Source: Sepiola atlantica
Lineage: Eukaryota > Mollusca > Cephalopoda > Sepiida > Sepiolidae
Assembly (NCBI GenBank): GCA_963556195.1
Contig: CAUVYP010000244.1
Span: 1,612,001 to 1,676,000, forward strand
Direction: 5' to 3'
DNA: 64,000 nucleotides
How positions within the stretch are numbered: the stretch's first letter is position 1; every line of letters starts with the position of its first letter. A model generated the notes under the pieces. That model searched no databases, was not told where the DNA came from, and was given only the letters and a program-made list of their open reading frames with translations. The translations under genes were made by a program, and so were the position numbers. Below are positions 52,439 through 63,974 of the stretch, piece after piece.

Positions 52439-55228
52439 TTAGCGCGTTTTAAAGTTGATATCGCTTTTGTTTATAACTTCCACATTTATTCGAATTGTGC
52501 CACGAAACTTTGCAGACAGTCGCGGAGACACATTTTCTACTGAAGTACTAAGTTTCAGAAGTGCAGCTCTTGTACTGCCGGAGATATGTCGATACAAACT
52601 GAATACGCAAAACGCTAAAAAAATTTAGCGCGTTTTAAAGTTGATATCGCTTTTGTTTATAACTTCCACATCTATTCGAATTGTGCAACGAAACTTTGCA
52701 GACAGTCTCGAACAGGCCTTTTCTACTGAAGTACCAAGATTCAGAAGTGCAGCTCTTGTACTGCCGGAGATATGTCGATACAAACTGAATACGCAAAACA
52801 TCAACAAAATTTAGCGCGTTTTAAAGTTGATATCGCTTTTGTTTATAACTTCCACATTTATTCGAATTGTGCCACGAAACTTTGCAGACAGTCGCGGAGA
52901 CACATGTTCTACTGAAGTACCAAGTTTCAGAAGTGCAGCTCTTGTACTGCCGGAGATATGTCGATACAAACTGAATACGCAAAACATCAACAAAATTTAG
53001 CGCGTTTTTAAGTTGATATCGCTTTTGTTTATAACTTCCACATTTATTCGAATTGTGCAACGAAACTTTGCAGACAGTCTCGAATAGGCCTTTTCTACTG
53101 AAGCACTAAGTTTCGGAAGTGCAGCTCTTGTACTGCCGGAGATATGTCGATACAAACTGAATACGCAAAACATCAACAAAATTTAGCGCGTTTTAAAGTT
53201 GATATCGCTTTTGTTTATAACTTCCACATTTATTCGAATTGTGCAACGAAACTTTGCAGACAGTCGCGGAGACAGATTTTCTACTGAAGTACAAAGTTTC
53301 AGAAGTGCAGCTCTTGTACTGCCGGAGATATATCGATACAAACTGAATACGCAAAACGCTAACAAAATTTAGCGCGTTTTAAAGTTGATATCGCTTTTGT
53401 TTATAACTTCCACATTTATTCGAATTGTGCAACAAAACTTTGCAGACAGTCGCGGAGACACATTTTCTACTTAAGTACCAAGTTTCAGAAGTGCAGCTCT
53501 TGTACTGCCGGAGATATGTCGATACAAACTGAATACGCAAAACATCAACAAAATTTAGCGCGTTTTAAAGTTGATATCGCTTTTGTTTATAACTTCCACA
53601 TTTATTCGAATTGTGCAACGAAACTTTGCAGACAGTCTCGAATAGGCCTTTTCTACTGAAGTACCAAGGTTCAGAAGTGCAGCTATTGTACTGCCGGAGA
53701 TATGTCGATACAAACTGAATACGCAAGACATCAACAAAATTTAGCGCGTTTTAAAGTTGATATCGCTTTTGTTTATAACTTCCACATTTATTCGAATTGT
53801 GCCACGAAACTTTGCAGACAGTCGCGGAGACACATTTTCTACTGAAGTACCAAGTTTCAAAAGTGCAGCTCTTGTACTGCCGAAGATATATCGATACAAA
53901 CTGAATACGCAAAACATCAACAAAATTTAGCGCGTTTTAAAGTTGATATCGCTTTTGTTTATAACTTCCACATTTATTCGAATTGTGCCACGAAACTTTG
54001 CAGACAGTCGCGGAGACACATTTTCTACTGAAGTACTAAGTTTCAGAAGTGCAGCTCTTGTACTGCCGGAGATATGTCGATACAAACTGAATACGCAAAA
54101 CGCTAAAAAAATTTAGCGCGTTTTAAAGTTGATATCGCTTTTGTTTATAACTTCCACATCTATTCGAATTGTGCAACGAAACTTTGCAGACAGTCTCGAA
54201 CAGGCCTTTTCTAATGAAGTACCAAGTTTCAGAAGTGCAGCTCTTGTACTGCCGGAGATATGTCGATACAAACTGAATACGCAAAACATCAACAAAATTT
54301 AGCGCGTTTTAAAGTTGATATCGCTTTTGTTTATAACTTCCACATTTATTCGAATTGTGCCACGAAACTTTGCAGACAGTCGCGGAGACACATGTGCTAC
54401 TGAAGTACCAAGTTTCAGAAGTGCAGCTCTTGTACTGCCGGAGATATGTCGATACAAACTGAATACGCAAAACATCAACAAAATTTAGCGCGTTTTTAAG
54501 TGGATATCGCTTTTGTTTATAACTTCCACATTTATTCGAATTGTGCAACGAAACTTTGCAGACAGTCTCGAATAGGCCTTTTCTACTGAAGCACCAAGTT
54601 TCGGAAGTGCAGCTCTTGTACTGCCGGAGATATGTCGATACAAACTGAATACGCAAAACATCAACAAAATTTAGCGCGTTTTAAAGTTGATATCGCTTTT
54701 GTTTATAACTTCCACATTTATTCGAATTGTGCAACGAAACCTTGCAGACAGTCTCGAATAGGCCTTTTCTACTGAAGTACCAAGTTTCAGAAGTGCAGCT
54801 CTTGTACTGCCGGAGATATGTCGATACAAACTGAATACGCAAAACATCAACAAAATTTAGCGCGTTTTAAAGTTGATATCGCTTTTGTTTATAACTTCCA
54901 CATTTATTCGAATTGTGCCACGAAACTTTGCAGACAGGCGCGGAGACACATGTTCTACTGAAGTACCAAGTTTCACAAGTGCAGCTCTTGTACTGCCGGA
55001 GATATGTCGATACAAACTGCATACGCAAAACATCAACAAAATTTAGCGCGTTTTAAAGTTGATATCGCTTTTGTTTATAACTTCTACATTTATTCGAATT
55101 GTGCCACGAAACTTTGCAGACAGTTACGGAGACACATTTTCTACTGAAGTACTAAGTTTCCGAAGTGCAGCTCTTGTACTGCCGGAGATATGTCGATACA
55201 AACTGAATACGCAAAACGCTAAAAAAAT
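52439..55228 (+). repeat. Fifteen-monomer segment of a 3162-bp (17-monomer) HOR, copy 1
   Basis: Order of markers: gtactaag ending gctaaaaaaat (52439), catctattcg with gaacaggcc (52625), Bg (52811), gcgtttttaag with gaagcac and tttcggaag (52997), Ba gtacaaag (53183), G caacaaaac (53369), A caagacatc (53555), Bt ccgaagatatatcg (53741), then gtactaag (53927), gaacaggcc (54113), Bg (54299), gaagcac (54485), aaaccttgc (54671), gacaggcgcgg with ctgcatacg (54857), cttctac with cagttacgg (55043). The first four types repeat internally at 53927, giving a nested 1488-bp period. Confidence 0.88.
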
Positions 55229-55600
55229 TTAGCGCGTTTTAAAGTTGATATCGCTTTTGTTTATAACTGCCACATCTATTGGAATTGTGCAACGAAACTT
55301 TGCAGACAGTCTCGAACAGGCCTTTTCTACTGAAGTACCAAGTTTCAGAAGTGCAGCTCTTGTACTGCCGGAGATATGTCGATACAAACTGAATACGCAA
55401 AACATCAACAAAATTTAGCGCGTTTTAAAGTTGATATCGCTTTTGTTTATAACTTCCACATTTATTCGAATTGTGCAACAAAACTTTGCAGACAGTCGCG
55501 GAGACACATTTTCTACTTAAGTACCAAGTTTCAAAAGTGCAGCTCTTGTACTGCCGGAGATATGTCGATACAAACTGAATACGCAAAACATCAACAAAAT
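55229..55600 (+). repeat. Two-monomer spacer completing the 17-monomer unit
   Basis: A with aactgccacatctattgg and gaacagg (55229), and G with caacaaaac, ctacttaag and tttcaaaag (55415). The second copy has a different sequence here, so these two units lie outside the shared fifteen. Confidence 0.7.
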
Positions 55601-58390
55601 TTAGCGCGTTTTAAAGTTGATATCGCTTTTGTTTATAACTTCCACATTTATTCGAATTGTGCCACGAAACTTTGCAGACAGTCGCGGAGACACATTTTCT
55701 ACTGAAGTACTAAGTTTCAGAAGTGCAGCTCTTGTACTGCCGGAGATATGTCGATACAAACTGAATACGCAAAACGCTAAAAAAATTTAGCGCGTTTTAA
55801 AGTTGATATCGCTTTTGTTTATAACTTCCACATCTATTCGAATTGTGCAACGAAACTTTGCAGACAGTCTCGAACAGGCCCTTTCTACTGAAGTACCAAG
55901 TTTCAGAAGTGCAGCTCTTGTACTGCCGGAGATATGTCGATACAAACTGAATACGCAAAACATCAACAAAATTTAGCGCGTTTTAAAGTTGATATCGCTT
56001 TTGTTTATAACTTCCACATTTATTCGAATTGTGCCACGAAACTTTGCAGACAGTCGCGGAGACACATGTTCTACTGAAGTACCAAGTTTCAGAAGTGCAG
56101 CTCTTGTACTGCCGGAGATATGTCGATACAAACTGAATACGCAAAACATCAACAAAATTTAGCGCGTTTTTAAGTTGATATCGCTTTTGTTTATAACTTC
56201 CACATTTATTCGAATTGTGCAACGAAACTTTGCAGACAGTCTCGAATAGGCCTTTTCTACTGAAGCACCAAGTTTCGGAAGTGCAGCTCTTGTACTGCCG
56301 GAGATATGTCGATACAAACTGAATACGCAAAACATCAACAAAATTTAGCGCGTTTTAAAGTTGATATCGCTTTTGTTTATAACTTCCACATTTATTCGAA
56401 TTGTGCAACGAAACTTTGCAGACAGTCGCGGAGACAGATTTTCTACTGAAGTACAAAGTTTCAGAAGTGCAGCTCTTGTACTGCCGGAGATATATCGATA
56501 CAAACTGAATACGCAAAACGCTAACAAAATTTAGCGCGTTTTAAAGTTGATATCGCTTTTGTTTATAACTTCCACATTTATTCGAATTGTGCAACAAAAC
56601 TTTGCAGACAGTCGCGGAGACACATTTTCTACTTAAGTACCAAGTTTCAGAAGTGCAGCTCTTGTACTGCCGGAGATATGTCGATACAAACTGAATACGC
56701 AAAACATCAACAAAATTTAGCGCGTTTTAAAGTTGATATCGCTTTTGTTTATAACTTCCACATTTATTCGAATTGTGCAACGAAACTTTGCAGACAGTCT
56801 CGAATAGGCCTTTTCTACTGAAGTACCAAGTTTCAGAAGTGCAGCTCTTGTACTGCCGGAGATATGTCGATACAAACTGAATACGCAAGACATCAACAAA
56901 ATTTAGCGCGTTTTAAAGTTGATATCGCTTTTGTTTATAACTTCCACATTTATTCGAATTGTGCCACGAAACTTTGCAGACAGTCGCGGAGACACATTTT
57001 CTACTGAAGTACCAAGTTTCAGAAGTGCAGCTCTTGTACTGCCGAAGATATATCGATACAAACTGAATACGCAAAACATCAACAAAATTTAGCGCGTTTT
57101 AAAGTTGATATCGCTTTTGTTTATAACTTCCACATTTATTTGAATTGTGCCACGAAACTTTGCAGACAGTCGCGGAGACACATTTTCTACTGAAGTACTA
57201 AGTTTCAGAAGTGCAGCTCTTGTACTGCCGGAGATATGTCGATACAAACTGAATACGCAAAACGCTAAAAAAATTTAGCGCGTTTTAAAGTTGATATCGC
57301 TTTTGTTTATAACTTCCACATCTATTCGAATTGTGCTACGAAACTTTGCAGACAGTCTCGAACAGGCATTTTCTACTGAAGTACCAAGTTTCAGAAGTGC
57401 AGCTCTTGTACTGCCGGAGATATGTCGATACAAACTGAATACGCAAAACATCAACAAAATTTAGCGCGTTTTAAAGTTGATATCGCTTTTGTTTATAACT
57501 TCCACATTTATTCGAATTGTGCCACGAAACTTTGCAGACAGTCGCGGAGACACATGTTCTACTGAAGTACCAAGTTTCAGAAGTGCAGCTCTTGTACTGC
57601 CGGAGATATGTCGATACAAACTGAATACGCAAAACATCAACAAAATTTAGCGCGTTTTTAAGTTGATATCGCTTTTGTTTATAACTTCCACATTTATTCG
57701 AATTGTGCAACGAAACTTTGCAGACAGTCTCGAATAGGCCTTTTCTACTGAAGCACCAAGTTTCGGAAGTGCAGCTCTTGTACTGCCGGAGATATGTCGA
57801 TACAAACTGAATACGCAAAACATCAACAAAATTTAGCGCGTTTTAAAGTTGATATCGCTTTTGTTTATAACTTCCACATTTATTCGAATTGTGCAACGAA
57901 ACCTTGCAGACAGTCTCGAATAGGCCTTTTCTACTGAAGTACCAAGTTTCAGAAGTGCAGCTCTTGTACTGCCGGAGATATGTCGATACAAACTGAATAC
58001 GCAAAACATCAACAAAATTTAGCGCGTTTTAAAGTTGATATCGCTTTTGTTTATAACTTCCACATTTATTCGAATTGTGCCACGAAACTTTGCAGACAGG
58101 CGCGGAGACACATTTTCTACTGAAGTACCAAGTTTCAGAAGTGCAGCTCTTGTACTGCCGGAGATATGTCGATACAAACTGCATACGCAAAACATCAACA
58201 AAATTTAGCGCGTTTTAAAGTTGATATCGCTTTTGTTTATAACTTCTACATTTATTCGAATTGTGCCACGAAACTTTGCAGACAGTTACGGAGACAAATT
58301 TTCTACTGAAGTACCAAGTTTCAGAAGTGCAGCTCTTGTACTGCCGGAGATATGTCGATACAAACTGAATACGCAAAACATCAACAACAT
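55601..58390 (+). repeat. Fifteen-monomer segment of the 3162-bp HOR, copy 2
   Basis: Matches 52439-55228 unit by unit. Differences include gaacaggccctttc at about 55875, tttatttgaattg at about 57138, gtgctacg with gaacaggcatttt at 57337-57370, and cattttc with tttcagaag at 58110-58140. The last unit (58205) is chimeric: it keeps cttctac and cagttacgg but continues gacaaattttc and ends catcaacaacat instead of gctaaaaaaat. Confidence 0.87.
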
Positions 58391-58576
58391 TTAGCGCGTT
58401 TTAAAGTTGATATCGCTTTTGTTTATAACTTCCACATTTATTCGAATTGTGCAACGAAACTTTGCAGACAGTCTCGAATAGGCCTTTTCTACTGAAGTAC
58501 CAAGGTTCAGAAGTGCAGCTCTTGTACTGCCGGAGATATGTCGATACAAACTGAATACGCAAGACATCAACAAAAT
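58019..58576 (+). repeat. Trimer tandem duplication (558 bp), copy 1
   Basis: Units: gacaggcgcgg with ctgcatacg (58019), cttctac with cagttacgg, gacaaatttt and catcaacaacat (58205), A with ccaaggttcag and caagacatc (58391). It is followed at once by an identical trimer. Confidence 0.93.
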
Positions 58577-59134
58577 TTAGCGCGTTTTAAAGTTGATATC
58601 GCTTTTGTTTATAACTTCCACATTTATTCGAATTGTGCCACGAAACTTTGCAGACAGGCGCGGAGACACATTTTCTACTGAAGTACCAAGTTTCAGAAGT
58701 GCAGCTCTTGTACTGCCGGAGATATGTCGATACAAACTGCATACGCAAAACATCAACAAAATTTAGCGCGTTTTAAAGTTGATATCGCTTTTGTTTATAA
58801 CTTCTACATTTATTCGAATTGTGCCACGAAACTTTGCAGACAGTTACGGAGACAAATTTTCTACTGAAGTACCAAGTTTCAGAAGTGCAGCTCTTGTACT
58901 GCCGGAGATATGTCGATACAAACTGAATACGCAAAACATCAACAACATTTAGCGCGTTTTAAAGTTGATATCGCTTTTGTTTATAACTTCCACATTTATT
59001 CGAATTGTGCAACGAAACTTTGCAGACAGTCTCGAATAGGCCTTTTCTACTGAAGTACCAAGGTTCAGAAGTGCAGCTCTTGTACTGCCGGAGATATGTC
59101 GATACAAACTGAATACGCAAGACATCAACAAAAT
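58577..59134 (+). repeat. Trimer tandem duplication (558 bp), copy 2
   Basis: Reading the two 558-bp copies side by side I found no difference, including the rare gacaggcg, cagttacgg and caacaacat markers. It is the youngest-looking exchange in the window. Confidence 0.93.
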
Positions 59135-60438
59135 TTAGCGCGTTTTAAAGTTGATATCGCTTTTGTTTATAACTTCCACATTTATTCGAATTGTGCCACG
59201 AAACTTTGCAGACAGTCTCGAATAGGCCTTTTCTACTGAAGTACCAAGTTTCAGAAGTGCAGCTCTTGTACTGCCGGAGATATGTCGATACAAACTGAAT
59301 ACGCAAAACATCAACAAAATTTAGCGCGTTTTAAAGTTGATATCGCTTTTGTTTATAACTTCCACATTTATTCGAATTGTGCCACGAAACTTTGCAGACA
59401 GTCGCGGAGACACATGTTCTACTGAAGTACCAAGTTTCAGAAGTGCAGCTCTTGTACTGCCGGAGATATATCGATACAAACTGAATACGCAAAACGCTAA
59501 CAAAATTTCGCTCGTTTTAAAGTTGATATCGCTTTTGTTTATAACTTCCACATTTATTCGAATTGTGCAACAAAACTTTGCAGACAGTCGCGGAGACACA
59601 TGTTCTACTTAAGTACCAAGTTTCAGAAGTGCAGCTCTTGTACTGCCGGAGATATGTCGATACAAACTGAATACGCAAAACATCAACAAAATTTAGCGCG
59701 TTTTAAAGTTGATATCGCTTTTGTTTATAACTTCTACATTTATTCGAATTGTGCAACGAAACTTTGCTGACAGTCGCGGAGACACATTTTCTACTGAAGT
59801 ACCAAGTTTCAGAAGTGCAGCTCTTGTACTGCCGGAGATATGTCGATACAAACTGAATACGCAAAAAATCAAAAAAATTTAGCGTGTTTTAAAGTTGATA
59901 TCGCTTTTGTTTATATCTTCCACATTAATTCGAATTGTGCAACGAAACTTTGCAGACAGTCTCGAATAGGCCTTTTTTCTACTGAAGTACCAAGTTTCAG
60001 AAGTGCAGCTCTTGTACTGCCGGAGATATGTCGATACAAACTGAATACGCAAAACATCAACAAAATTTAGCGCGTTTTAAAGTTGATATCGCTTTTGTTT
60101 ATAACTTCCACATTTATTCGAATTGTGCAACGAAACTTTGCAGACAGTCTGGAATCGGCCTTTTCTACTGAAGTACCAAGTCTCAGAAGTGCAGCTCTTG
60201 TACTGCCGGAGATATGTCGATACAAACTGAATACGCAAAACATCAACAAAATTTAGCGCGTTTTAAAGTTGATATCGCTTTTGTTTATAACTTCCACATT
60301 TATTCGAATTGTGCAACGAAACTTTGCAGACAGTCGCGGAGACACATTTTCTACTGCAGTACCAAGTTTCAGAAGTGCAGCTCTTGTACTGCCGGAGATA
60401 TGTCGATACAAACTGAATACGCAAGACATCAACAAAAT
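59135..60438 (+). repeat. Seven-monomer HOR (1304 bp), copy 1, with F-C-H cassette 10
   Basis: Order: A gtgccacg (59135), Bg gctaac (59321), ttcgctcg unit (59507), cttctac/gctgacag unit (59693), F (59879), C (60067), H ending caagacatc (60253). The middle part, from Bg to H, is the same series as 47225-48342 and 49831-50948. Confidence 0.9.
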
Positions 60439-61742
60439 TTAGCGCGTTTTAAAGTTGATATCGCTTTTGTTTATAACTTCCACATTTATTCGAATTGTGC
60501 CACGAAACTTTGCAGACAGTCTCGAATAGGCCTTTTCTACTGAAGTACCAAGTTTCAGAAGTGCAGCTCTTGTACTGCCGGAGATATGTCGATACAAACT
60601 GAATACGCAAAGCATCAACAAAATTTAGCGCGTTTTAAAGTTGATATCGCTTTTGTTTATAACTTCCACATTTATTCGAATTGTGCCACGAAACTTTGCA
60701 GACAGTCGCGGAGACACATGTTCTACTGAAGTACCAAGTTTCAGAAGTGCAGCTCTTGTACTGCCGGAGATATATCGATACAAACTGAATACGCAAAACG
60801 CTAACAAAATTTCGCTCGTTTTAAAGTTGATATCGCTTTTGTTTATAACTTCCACATTTATTCGAATTGTGCAACAAAACTTTGCAGACAGTCGCGGAGA
60901 CACATGTTCTACTTAAGTACCAAGTTTCAGAAGTGCAGCTCTTGTACTGCCGGAGATATGTCGATACAAACTGAATACGCAAAACATCAACAAAATTTAG
61001 CGCGTTTTAAAGTTGATATCGCTTTTGTTTATAACTTCTACATTTATTCGAATTGTGCAACGAAACTTTGCTGACAGTCGCGGAGACACATTTTCTACTG
61101 AAGTACCAAGTTTCAGAAGTGCAGCTCTTGTACTGCCGGAGATATGTCGATACAAACTGAATACGCAAAAAATCAAAAAAATTTAGCGTGTTTTAAAGTT
61201 GATATCGCTTTTGTTTATATCTTCCACATTAATTCGAATTGTGCAACGAAACTTTGCAGACAGTCTCGAATAGGCCTTTTTTCTACTGAAGTACCAAGTT
61301 TCAGAAGTGCAGCTCTTGTACTGCCGGAGATATGTCGATACAAACTGAATACGCAAAACATCAACAAAATTTAGCGCGTTTTAAAGTTGATATCGCTTTT
61401 GTTTATAACTTCCACATTTATTCGAATTGTGCAACGAAACTTTGCAGACAGTCTCGAATAGGCCTTTTCTACTGAAGTACCAAGTCTCAGAAGTGCAGCT
61501 CTTGTACTGCCGGAGATATGTCGATACAAACTGAATACGCAAAACATCAACAAAATTTAGCGCGTTTTAAAGTTGATATCGCTTTTGTTTATAACTTCCA
61601 CATTTATTCGAATTGTGCAACGAAACTTTGCAGACAGTCGCGGAGACACATTTTCTACTGCAGTACCAAGTTTCAGAAGTGCAGCTCTTGTACTGCCGGA
61701 GATATGTCGATACAAACTGAATACGCAAAACATCAACAAAAT
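60439..61742 (+). repeat. Seven-monomer HOR (1304 bp), copy 2, with F-C-H cassette 11
   Basis: Order: A ending caaagcatc (60439), Bg (60625), ttcgctcg (60811), cttctac/gctgacag (60997), F (61183), A with agtctcag standing in for C (61371), H (61557). The tctcgaatagg core at 61371 replaces tctggaatcgg while agtctcag is kept, suggesting local conversion of the core only. Confidence 0.9.
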
Positions 61743-62858
61743 TTAGCGCGTTTTAAAGTTGATATCGCTTTTGTTTATAACTTCCACATTTATTCGAATT
61801 GTGCAACGAAACTTTGCAGACAGTCTCGAATAGGCCTTTTCTACTGAAGTACCAAGTTTCAGAAGTGCAGCTCTTGTACTGCCGGAGATATGTCGATACA
61901 AACTGAATACGCAAAACATCAACAAAATTTAGCGCGTTTTAAAGTTGATATCGCTTTTGTTTATAACTTCCACATTTATTCGAATTGTGCCACGAAACTT
62001 TGCAGACAGTCGCGGAGACACATGTTCTACTGAGGTACCAAGTTTCAGAAGTGCAGCTCTTGTACTGCCGGAGATATATCGATACAAACTGAATACGCAA
62101 AACGCTAACAAAATTTAGCGCGTTTTAAAGTTGATATCGCTTTTGTTTATAACTTCCACATTTATCTGAATTGTGCAACGAAACTTTGCAGACAGTCGCG
62201 GAGACACATGTTCTACTTAAGTCCCATGTTTCAGAAGTGCAGCTCTTGTACTGCCGGAGATATGTCGATACAAACTGAATACGCAAAACATCAACAAAAT
62301 TTAGCGCGTTTTAAAGTTGATATCGCTTTTGTTTATAACTTCCACATTTATTCGAATTGTGCAACGAAACTTTGCAGACAGTCGCGGAGACACATGTTCT
62401 ACTGAAGTACCAAGTTTCAGAAGTGCAGCTCTTGTACTGCCGGAGATATGTCGATACAAACTGAATACGCAAAACATCAACAAAATTTAGCGCGTTTTAA
62501 AGTTGATATCGCTTTTGTTTATAACTTCCACATTTATTCGAATTGTGCAACGAAACTTTGCAGACAGTCTCGAATAGGCCTTTTCTACTGAAGTACCAAG
62601 TCTCAGAAGTGCAGCTCTTGTACTGCCGGAGATATGTCGATACAAACTGAATACGCAAAACATCAACAAAATTTAGCGCGTTTTAAAGTTGATATCGCTT
62701 TTGTTTATAACTTCCACATTTATTCGAATTGTGCAACGAAACTTTGCAGACAGTCGCGGAGACACATGTTCTACTGCAGTACCAAGTTTCAGAAGTGCAG
62801 CTCTGGTACTGCCGGAGATATGTCGATACAAACTGAATACGCAAAACATCAACAAAAT
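61183..62858 (+). repeat. Nine-monomer version of the 44058-type block, lacking its second F, copy 3
   Basis: Order: F (61183), A agtctcag (61371), H (61557), A (61743), Bg ctgaggtacc (61929), tttatctgaattg/gtcccatg unit (62115), Bg (62301), A agtctcag (62487), H with ctctggtactg (62673). Compared with 50389-52252 exactly one 188-bp unit is missing: the offset falls from 10794 to 10606 bp. Confidence 0.82.
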
Positions 62859-63974
62859 TTAGCGCCTTTTTAAGCTGATATCGCTTTTGTTTATAACTTC
62901 CACATTTATTCGAATTGTGCCACGAAACTTTGCAGACAGTCTCGAATAGGCCTTTTCTACTAGGATACCAAGTTTCAGAAGTGCAGCTCTTGTACTGCCG
63001 GAGATATGTCGATACAAACTGAATACGCAAAACGACAACAAAATTTAGCGCGTTTTAAAGTTGATATCGCTTTTGTTTATAACTTCCACATTTATTCGAA
63101 TTGTGCAACGAAACTTTGCAGACAGTCTCGAATAGGCCTTTTCTACTGAAGTACGAAGTTTCAGAAGTGCAGCTCTTGTACTGCCGGAGATATGTCGATA
63201 CAAACTGAATACGCAAAACATCAACAAAATTTAGCGCGTTTAAAAGTTGAAATCGCTTTTGTTTATAACTTCCACATTTATTCGAATTGTGATACGAAAC
63301 TTTGCAGACAGTCGCGGAGACAGATTTTCTACTGAAGTACAAAGTTTCAGAAGTGCAGCTCTTGTACTGCCGGAGATATATCGATACAAACTGAATACGC
63401 AAAACGCTAACAAAATTTAGCGCGTTTTAAAGTTGATATCGCTTTTGTTTATAACTTCCACATTTATTCGAATTGTGCAACAAAACTTTGCAGACAGTCG
63501 CGGAGACACATTTTCTACTTAAGTACCAAGTTTCAAAAGTGCAGCTCTTGTACTGCCGGAGATATGTCGATACAAACTGAATACGCAAAACATCAACAAA
63601 ATTTAGCGCGTTTTAAAGTTGATATCGCTTTTGTTTATAACTTCCACATTTATTCGAATTGTGCCACGAAACTTTGCAGACAGTCGCGGAGACACATTTT
63701 TTACTGAAGTACCAAGTTTCAGAAGTGCAGCTCTTGTACTGCCGGAGATATGTCGATACAAACTGAATACGCAAAACATCAACAAAATTTAGCGCGTTTT
63801 AAAGTTGATATCGCTTTTGTTTATAACTTCCACATTTATTCGAATTGTGCCACGAAACTTTGCAGACAGTCGCGGAGACACATTTTCTACTGAAGTACTA
63901 AGTTTCAGAAGTGCAGCTCTTGTACTGCCGGAGATATGTCGATACAAACTGAATACGCAAAACGCTAAAAAAAT
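62859..63974 (+). repeat. Right-end mosaic of six monomers
   Basis: D' with gcgcctttttaagctg ending aacgacaac (62859), A gtacgaag (63045), a chimeric unit with gtttaaaagttgaaatcgc, gtgatacg then gtacaaag and gctaac (63231), G with tttcaaaag (63417), Bt with attttttactg (63603), and a gtactaag unit ending gctaaaaaaat (63789). The first two match 45923-46294; the unit at 63231 joins a 46295-like 5' half to a 53183-like 3' half. Confidence 0.75.

Larger units (their letters stand above)
3280..61370 (+). repeat. 188-bp monomer subfamily (type F), 30 dispersed copies
   Basis: Thirty monomers are 2 bp longer, nearly always from a TT insertion giving ggccttttttctactg. Starts: 3280, 4398, 6259, 7377, 8495, 9612, 11474, 13708, 14826, 16688, 18922, 19668, 21158, 22648, 24510, 25070, 28420, 28980, 33818, 34006, 38286, 39218, 40336, 44058, 45363, 47783, 50389, 51693, 59879 and 61183. 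Most also share three linked markers: ttagcgtg (C7T), gtttatatct (A38T) and acattaattcg (T49A). The preceding monomer usually ends cgcaaaaaatca instead of cgcaaaacatca. Linkage of insertion and substitutions points to one founder spread by exchange. Start-to-start distances repeat (1118 bp, 1862 bp and 1490 bp several times each), which reveals the higher-order units. Confidence 0.93.

Noticed and set aside
20972..59134. Near-identical tandem duplications as pure assembly artefacts
   Set aside because: Not rejected outright, but not preferred. The copies carry a few distinct substitutions and the 1490-bp copies have a chimeric junction expected from a real exchange. Only the 558-bp trimer shows no difference, and that one remains open.
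2125..62873. Plus-strand reading frames of 65 to 171 codons
   Set aside because: They occur only where H, G or F units remove or shift the usual stop, run across monomer boundaries, and show no recognisable domain. Not called as genes.
303..63785. Hundreds of roughly 60-codon minus-strand reading frames, one per monomer
   Set aside because: They repeat every 186 bp, are bounded by a stop in the constant ttag motif, open only with alternative TTG starts, and their differences follow the satellite subtypes rather than coding constraint. They are a by-product of a 3n-length repeat.
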